A DNA stretch of 10,107 nucleotides from Clostridia bacterium (GTDB taxonomy: Bacteria > Bacillota > Clostridia > Christensenellales > Aristaeellaceae), in assembly GCA_017471125.1 (NCBI GenBank), contig JAFUWR010000271.1:1-10107 (forward strand), written 5' to 3'. Shown piece after piece: positions 5,847-10,107 of this stretch. The notes under the pieces are model-generated. The model was not told the origin of the DNA. It made no database searches and worked only from the letters and a program-made list of their open reading frames with translations. How positions within the stretch are numbered: position 1 is the first letter of the stretch; every line of letters starts with the position of its first letter. The position numbers and the translations under genes are program-made.

Positions 5847-7124
5847 TTACTCCTGCGCCAGGATGTCGTTCATCTGGGCGGCGACGCTGCGGCAGACATC
5901 CGCCATCGCCTCGGGCTCGTTCCAGCCCCGCACCAGGTCGGTGGTGAACATGCCCTCCCAGCGGGTGGTGTAGCGGCTTGCGGGGTGCTGGATCAGCGTG
6001 CCGGTCTCCTCGACGGTGAGGAAGGGCGAGAGATCCATGCCCTCGAAGGCCTGCACGAAGGTGTCGGACGCGCCCTTGTAGGATGCCATGGTGACGCCCA
6101 GCTCGGACTGCTTGAGCTGTCCTTCCTTGCCGCAGAACCACGCGATCAGGTCGTAGGCCGCCTTGGGGTCGGCGGTGTTGGCCGCGGCGGACCAGCTCAG
6201 GCCGTTGTAGAGGCTGCAACGCTCGCCCGGGTCGCACTGGCCGTTGCCGTCGGCGTCCCAGTAGGGGATCATCGCCCAGGCGTAGTCGGCGCTGTTGTCG
6301 TCCTGGTAGAAGGCGTTCACCATCCAGGAGCCCTGGAGCATCATGCCAATGTGCCCGCTCATGAACAGCACGTCCGGGTCGGTCTCCGCCATCACCGACT
6401 GCGCGGGCATGGAGGGGAACAGGTTCTCCGCCAGCCACGTCATGGCCGCGATGGTGTTCTCATTGTCCATGCCGGAGGTCTTGCGATCCTCGGAGATCAG
6501 CCAGCCGCCGAAGTCGTAGATCAGGTTGTACCAGCCGTCCTGGCCGTCGTTGGTGTTCATCGCGGTGCCGTAGACGCCGTCGTCCTTGCCGGCCTCGGTG
6601 ATGGCCGCGGCCGCGGCGGCATAGTCGTTCCAGGTCCAGGTGTCGTCGGGATAGGCGATGCCGTACTTGTCGAAGATGGCCTTGTTGTAGATGAGGGCGA
6701 TGGTGTCGTGGTCCTTGGGCAGCCCGTACTGCTTGCCGTCGTAGCTGTAGATGGACACGATGCCCTCGTAGTAGTTGGAGAGGTCGATGGCATCGTCCGC
6801 GGCGATGCTGTCGGTCAGGTCGAGCAGCATACTGTTTGCCATATACTTTTCGGCCTCGTTGATGTGCATCCAGAACACGTCGGGCATGGTGCCGCCCATG
6901 GCGCCGGCCTCAAGCAGCGTCCAGTATTCGACCCAGGTGATGACCTGCATGTTCACCTTCACGCCGGACTGCGCCGACCATTCGTCCGCGATCTCCCGCA
7001 GGCCGGCCAGCTGGTTGTTGTCCCAGATGGCGACGTTCAGTTCGCTGGTCGAGTATTCCCCCAGCGCAACGGAGGTCATGGACAAAACGAGCAGAGCGAC
7101 CAGTAGTACCGCGATCTTCCTCAT
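5847..7124 (-). CDS. Extracellular sugar-binding protein of an ABC transporter (family 1 type)
   Basis: A 425-aa solute-binding protein. Residues 1-22 form a Sec signal peptide, MRKIAVLLVALLVLS followed by a likely cleavage site after VALG. There is no lipobox Cys, so it is predicted to be secreted or held by other means rather than lipidated. The mature part has family features: NVAIWDNNQLAGLREIADEW (30-49), MPDVFWMHINEAEKYM (80-95), YGLPKDHDTIALIYNK (133-148) and LQGSWMVNAFY (263-273). A 12-residue EF-hand-like loop lies at 290-301. It should bind an oligosaccharide, probably an alpha-galactoside given the downstream GH27. ATG 7124 is preceded by AAGGAGAT at good spacing; an upstream ATG at 7211 is a frame extension with no ribosome binding site and falls at the -10 box. 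No permease gene is nearby. Confidence 0.92.
   Translation of the reverse strand: MRKIAVLLVALLVLSMTSVALGEYSTSELNVAIWDNNQLAGLREIADEWSAQSGVKVNMQVITWVEYWTLLEAGAMGGTMPDVFWMHINEAEKYMANSMLLDLTDSIAADDAIDLSNYYEGIVSIYSYDGKQYGLPKDHDTIALIYNKAIFDKYGIAYPDDTWTWNDYAAAAAAITEAGKDDGVYGTAMNTNDGQDGWYNLIYDFGGWLISEDRKTSGMDNENTIAAMTWLAENLFPSMPAQSVMAETDPDVLFMSGHIGMMLQGSWMVNAFYQDDNSADYAWAMIPYWDADGNGQCDPGERCSLYNGLSWSAAANTADPKAAYDLIAWFCGKEGQLKQSELGVTMASYKGASDTFVQAFEGMDLSPFLTVEETGTLIQHPASRYTTRWEGMFTTDLVRGWNEPEAMADVCRSVAAQMNDILAQE
6222..6257 (-). other. EF-hand-like calcium loop in the sugar-binding protein
   Basis: Residues 290-301, DADGNGQCDPGE, fit the canonical 12-position EF-hand loop: D at 1, D at 3, N at 5, G at 6, D at 9 and E at 12. 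Flanking Cys residues 297 and 303 are close together. Calcium loops are known in some periplasmic sugar-binding proteins such as the galactose-binding protein. Calcium binding here is inferred from the pattern only. Confidence 0.55.
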
Positions 7125-7193
7125 GATGATCTCCTTCCATTCCGCGTCGTTCAGTGTACGTTTGCCGGTTTGCGCATTCCGGTGGGTGTTCCC

Positions 7194-7207
7194 CTTGAAC
7201 GCTTTTA
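7194..7207 (-). promoter_or_regulatory. Possible cre (CcpA) site over the start of transcription
   Basis: The minus-strand sequence TAAAAGCGTTCAAG matches the core of the catabolite-responsive consensus TGWAARCGYTWNCW (core AAAGCGTT; 10 of 14 positions). It overlaps the end of the -10 box and the predicted start site, where CcpA would repress. The outer positions match poorly, so this is tentative. Confidence 0.35.
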
Positions 7208-7235
7208 TCATAACCCTTTTTTAGTGAACTGTACA
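7207..7235 (-). promoter_or_regulatory. Promoter of the sugar-binding protein operon
   Basis: On the minus strand, -10 TATGAT (7212-7207, 5 of 6 to consensus) lies 17 bp from -35 TGTACA (7235-7230, 4 of 6). Transcription should begin near 7200, leaving a leader of about 75 nt before the ATG at 7124. The weak -35 suits an activator-dependent promoter. Confidence 0.6.
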
Positions 7236-7387
7236 TGGAAAGATTTCAATTTGATATGGCAAAATGTCATCTTCCGGGGCGAAAAACGATGGCGCGGACG
7301 CATCGGCCGAGGAACCCTTCGCGCGTCCGGCAGGTCAAATGTATTACCGGTCTGACACAAAGGCCAAAAATATTTGGGGGTGAACGA
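7213..7387. other. Divergent spacer between sugar operon and recombinase operon
   Basis: This is the only sizeable non-coding gap in the window. The left part (7213-7275) is clearly AT-rich against the local background. It holds the -35 box of the leftward promoter and a small palindrome TCAATTTGA (7246-7254) just upstream of it, a fitting place for AraC-family binding. The middle part holds a GC-rich dyad (7295-7329). No convincing rightward -35/-10 pair for the recombinases was found. The ribosome binding site GGGGGTG (7376-7382) precedes the first recombinase. Confidence 0.5.
7295..7329. repeat. Imperfect dyad / hairpin upstream of the recombinases
   Basis: CGGACGC (7295-7301) is the reverse complement of GCGTCCG (7323-7329). 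A second stem lies inside, CGAGG (7308-7312) against CCTTCG (7316-7321), with a 4-base loop. No T-run follows on either strand, so it is not a terminator. It could be an operator, an mRNA leader structure, or part of a recombination site. Confidence 0.35.
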
Positions 7388-8314
7388 ATGAACATGAAGA
7401 GGGTGGCGGCCTACTGCCGGGTGAGCACCGGGATGGAGGCGCAGGAGGGCTCCTACGAGACGCAGGTCAGCTATTACAAGACCCTGATCGCATCGGACCC
7501 GAATTGCCTGCTGGTGGAGGTCTACGGCGATCGGGGCGCGTCGGGACGGACGGTCAAGCGCCGCCCGGAATTCAAGCGCATGCTCCGGGACTGCGAGGCG
7601 GGCAAGATCGACCTGATCCTGAGCAAGTCCATTTCCCGCTTCGCGCGGAACCTGCCGGACTGCATCCGGACCATACGCCGCCTGTGCGCGCTGGGCGTCG
7701 GCGTGTACTTTGAGCGGGAGGGGCTGGACACGCTGGCCCCCAACATGGAGCTGCTGCTGAACTGCCTCGCTGCCATCGCGGAGGAGGAGAGCACGTCCAT
7801 CGGGCAAAACCTCCGCTGGGCGCAGGAAAGGCAGAACGCGGCGGGCAAGCCCTGCCGAATGGCCGCCTATGGCTACCGAAAGGATGAAAACAGGGATTGG
7901 ATCGTCTGTCCCGACGAGGCGCGGCGGGTGGCGCTGGCCTTCGGCATGGCGAATCGCGGCGAGAGCTACGCCGCCATACGCGCCGCCCTGAACGCCCTGG
8001 AGGCGGAAGAAGCCACGGGCAGGGCATGGGACCAGACCACGCTCGGGAGCCTGCTGCGCAACGAGGCCTACTGCGGGGACATCCTGACGAACAAGCATTA
8101 TTCGGTCGCCGAGCGCGGCATGCGGAAGAACAGGGGCGAGCGCCAGCAGTTCTATATCGAGGGGCATCACGCCGCGCTGGTGCCCCGGGCCGTGTTCGAG
8201 CGCGTGAACGATCTGATGGACCGGCGGCTGCTGTGGAAGGGCCGGAAATTGACGGCGGACGAGCGGCGGCTCCTCGACGCGGCGCTGCCGATGGATATGA
8301 AGGGGGCGACGTGA
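7388..8314 (+). CDS. Serine recombinase 1 (short form without zinc ribbon)
   Basis: A 308-aa serine recombinase. The catalytic resolvase domain (about 4-145) has R11 and nucleophile S13 in YCRVST, and R84 and R87 in SKSISRFARN (79-88). The Recombinase DNA-binding domain (about 153-280) contains AAYGYRK and LGSLLRNEAYCGDIL (219-233). It ends there: the zinc ribbon and coiled coil found in typical large serine recombinases (450-600 aa) are missing. The ATG at 7388 has GGGGGTG at good spacing; an upstream frame extension to 7235 is non-coding spacer. Its TGA shares one base with the ATG of recombinase 2. All catalytic residues are present, so it is probably active, either with its neighbours or as a partner that tunes them. 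Confidence 0.92.
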   Translation: MNMKRVAAYCRVSTGMEAQEGSYETQVSYYKTLIASDPNCLLVEVYGDRGASGRTVKRRPEFKRMLRDCEAGKIDLILSKSISRFARNLPDCIRTIRRLCALGVGVYFEREGLDTLAPNMELLLNCLAAIAEEESTSIGQNLRWAQERQNAAGKPCRMAAYGYRKDENRDWIVCPDEARRVALAFGMANRGESYAAIRAALNALEAEEATGRAWDQTTLGSLLRNEAYCGDILTNKHYSVAERGMRKNRGERQQFYIEGHHAALVPRAVFERVNDLMDRRLLWKGRKLTADERRLLDAALPMDMKGAT

Positions 8315-9675
8315 TGGAGCGCGAGGTACAGGTCTTGCGGCGAGACATGGGGAGGCTCTTTGAAAGGCCGCGGCCCGTGGTGCGCGTGGGCGCCTACTGC
8401 CGCGTCAGCACCGAACTGGAGGCGCAGCAGTCCAGCCTCGACCTGCAGATCATGACCTTCAAGGCGCAGATCGCCCTGCACGCGGGCTGGGTGCTGGCGG
8501 ACATCTACGCCGACGACGGCGTCAGCGGCACGCTGGCCTCACGGCGCACGGAGTTCCAGCGGATGATCCGGGACTGCCGTGCGGGCAGGATCGACTACAT
8601 CATCACCAAGTCCATCAGCCGGTTCGCCCGGAACACGGTGGAGTGCCTCTCCTATGTGCGGGAGCTCCAGTCCTACGGAACGCAGATCCTGTTCGAGAAG
8701 GAGAAGATCGACACGGGGACGCCGTTTTCGGAGATGCTGCTGACCATCCTCGCGGCCTTTGCCCAGGAGGAGAGCCGCAGCCTGTCCGAAAACGTCAAGT
8801 GGGGCATCCGAAAGCGGTTCGAGGCGGGCGAGGCGCGGCTCAAGCGGATGCTGGGGTACGGCATCGCGGACGGCCAGTATGTGGTGATCCCGGAGGAAGC
8901 CCAGACGGTCAAAAGGATATTCGAGCTCTACGAGACGGGCCGGCGCTCCTGCGCGGAGATCGCGCGGATCATGGAGCGGGAGCGCCGCCCGAATTACAGC
9001 GGCCGCGTGTGCTGGAACGCATCCCGCATCCACAGCATCCTCACCAACGAGCGCTACATCGGCGACGTGCTGATGCAGAAGAAGTATACCGAGGATCACA
9101 TCACCCACCGGGAGATCAGGAACCGGGACAGAGCCGTCCCGCAGTATTACGTCCGGGACCACCACTCCCCCATCATCTCCCGGAAGCAATTCGAGCGGTG
9201 CCAGAAGATCGCGGAGATCAAGAACAACCACGGGAGGCCGCTGCAATATCCCTACGATACCCTGCTGGTCTGCCCTATCTGCGGCCACCGGCTGCGCCAG
9301 CATGAGATACGGGGACACGCGGGCATGGGCGGCTGGCACTGCGACCGGGACGAGGATTCATGCCGCGGGTATATCGTCAGGACGAAGCTGCTGGACCGCG
9401 CCGTGCTCGAGGCAGTCAACGGCCTGGATGCCGCGGCACTGAAAGCCGAGGGGCACGATGCGCTGGCCGCCTTCCGAAAGCAGCACTGGAAGGTGCGGCA
9501 TGTGGACTATTGCTGGCTGGACGAATACGTCGATAAGATCACCTTCGGGCCGGGGCATGCCCTGACGGTCCATTGGAAGTGCGGCTTGGAGACGACGGTC
9601 CGGATGCGCGTGCCCTGCGATACCTTCGATCCCGTGAAGCTGGCAGAAATGGTGTGGGAGGAGAGAGATACATGA
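8314..9675 (+). CDS. Serine recombinase 2 (large type with zinc ribbon)
   Basis: A 453-aa large serine recombinase. After a 24-residue leader, the catalytic domain has R30 and nucleophile S32 in YCRVST, and R103 and R106 in TKSISRFARN. The Recombinase domain spans about 175-290, with IHSILTNERYIGDVLMQKK. The zinc ribbon uses C320 and C323 (CPIC), C343 and C350. A tail of about 100 residues follows, with only a short or no coiled coil. The start is ATG 8314, in the TGATG overlap with recombinase 1 and with GGGGG upstream; the GTG directly before it is possible. Its stop overlaps recombinase 3 by 4 bp (ATGA). It should cut and rejoin DNA at att sites through a 5'-phosphoserine link. Confidence 0.93.
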   Translation: MEREVQVLRRDMGRLFERPRPVVRVGAYCRVSTELEAQQSSLDLQIMTFKAQIALHAGWVLADIYADDGVSGTLASRRTEFQRMIRDCRAGRIDYIITKSISRFARNTVECLSYVRELQSYGTQILFEKEKIDTGTPFSEMLLTILAAFAQEESRSLSENVKWGIRKRFEAGEARLKRMLGYGIADGQYVVIPEEAQTVKRIFELYETGRRSCAEIARIMERERRPNYSGRVCWNASRIHSILTNERYIGDVLMQKKYTEDHITHREIRNRDRAVPQYYVRDHHSPIISRKQFERCQKIAEIKNNHGRPLQYPYDTLLVCPICGHRLRQHEIRGHAGMGGWHCDRDEDSCRGYIVRTKLLDRAVLEAVNGLDAAALKAEGHDALAAFRKQHWKVRHVDYCWLDEYVDKITFGPGHALTVHWKCGLETTVRMRVPCDTFDPVKLAEMVWEERDT

Positions 9676-10107
9676 TCGTCAGGCGCATCGCCCCGAAGAA
9701 CGAGGGGAAGAAGCTGAAGGTGGCGGCTTATTGCCGCGTCAGCACGGACAAATCCAGCCAGGAGGAAAGCCTGGAGACGCAGAGGACAACCTATGAGGCG
9801 ATGATCCGGCGCGAACCCGTCTGGGAATTTGCCGGAATATATAGCGACGAGGGGCGCAGCGGCGTGACAGATAAAAGGGAGGGCTTCCGGCAGATGATCG
9901 CGGACGCCAAGGCGGGAAAGATCGACAAGATATTGGTAAAGTCCATCAGCCGGTTCGGGCGGGACATCCTGCTCTGCCGTCAGTACGTCGAACAGCTCGC
10001 GACCCACAACGTCTCGGTCTACTTCGAGCGCGAGGGCATCGACTCCCTCAACCCAGGCACCCTGATGCTCCTCTCCCTCAGCGCCGCCATCGCCCAGGAT
10101 GAGAGCC
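9672..10107 (+). CDS. Serine recombinase 3, N-terminal part (runs off right edge)
   Basis: The first 145 residues of a third serine recombinase. They begin MIVRRIAPKNEGKKLKVAAY, with R22 and nucleophile S24 in YCRVST, and R94 and R97 in VKSISRFGRD. The segment SVYFEREGIDSLNP and the start of the E-helix motif SAAIAQDES mark the end of the catalytic domain at the window edge. ATG 9672 overlaps the stop of recombinase 2 in ATGA, with GGAGGAGAG upstream. The DNA-binding and zinc-ribbon domains would lie beyond the window. It is clearly a paralogue of, but quite diverged from, recombinases 1 and 2. Codon choice changes within the fragment: AT-richer codons (ATA, TTG, GTA, AAA) before about 9950 and strongly C-ending codons after. 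Confidence 0.92.
   Translation, partial: MIVRRIAPKNEGKKLKVAAYCRVSTDKSSQEESLETQRTTYEAMIRREPVWEFAGIYSDEGRSGVTDKREGFRQMIADAKAGKIDKILVKSISRFGRDILLCRQYVEQLATHNVSVYFEREGIDSLNPGTLMLLSLSAAIAQDES

Noticed and set aside
4935..7106. A 723-codon open frame on the plus strand.
   Set aside because: It is antisense to both the AraC regulator and the sugar-binding protein and spans the hairpin between them. The composition is low complexity and no domain is recognisable.
7295..7329. The dyad as a transcription terminator.
   Set aside because: No T-run follows on either strand and no gene ends near it.
7572..8348. Minus-strand open frames across the recombinase genes, including the ones at 7208-8170 and 8539-9339.
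   Set aside because: They are antisense to recombinases with intact catalytic motifs, and their products have no recognisable domain.
1..10107. CRISPR arrays, tRNA or rRNA genes, and insertion sequence ends.
   Set aside because: No regularly spaced repeats, tRNA-like cloverleaf or terminal inverted repeats were seen on reading both strands.

Overview
The window is high-GC bacterial DNA with strong GGAGG-type ribosome binding sites, tightly packed minus-strand operons and a tandem set of large serine recombinases. Together with the protein families present (a cytoplasmic GH27 alpha-galactosidase, an AraC-type regulator with an N-terminal cupin, a small clostridial-type zinc-ribbon protein, and clostridial-looking hydrolases), this suggests a GC-rich, probably gut-associated member of the Clostridia. 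That assignment is inference; there is no rRNA or other marker here.

Layout, left to right. (1) Positions 1-3402, minus strand: a five-gene operon transcribed leftward from a clear sigma-A-type promoter (3447-3475). In transcription order it encodes an alpha/beta hydrolase, a second alpha/beta hydrolase, an MBL-fold metallo-hydrolase with an HxDxDH metal motif, a class I SAM methyltransferase, and a second class I methyltransferase that runs off the left edge and carries an apparent frameshift near 158. The gaps are 2-12 bp. The substrate and pathway are not recognisable. (2) Positions 3491-7235, minus strand: a sugar-utilisation operon with a promoter at 7207-7235, an extracellular sugar-binding protein, an intercistronic hairpin, an AraC-family regulator, an alpha-galactosidase, and a 70-aa zinc-ribbon protein that starts with TTG and overlaps the alpha-galactosidase stop. 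It closes with a Rho-independent terminator at 3491-3530. The binding protein would capture an alpha-galactoside outside the cell, the regulator would respond to it, and the cytoplasmic GH27 enzyme would remove the terminal galactose. No ABC permease or ATPase gene is present. (3) Positions 7388-10107, plus strand: three consecutive, translationally coupled serine recombinase genes (308 aa, 453 aa, and a third cut by the window end). They are transcribed away from the sugar operon and are the likely integration/excision module of a mobile element.

The strongest leads are the recombinase trio with its possible attachment site in the 7213-7387 spacer, the unassigned hydrolase/methyltransferase operon, the orphan sugar-binding protein with an EF-hand-like loop, and the TTG-start zinc-ribbon gene. 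Nothing here can be shown from sequence alone to be an undescribed system.
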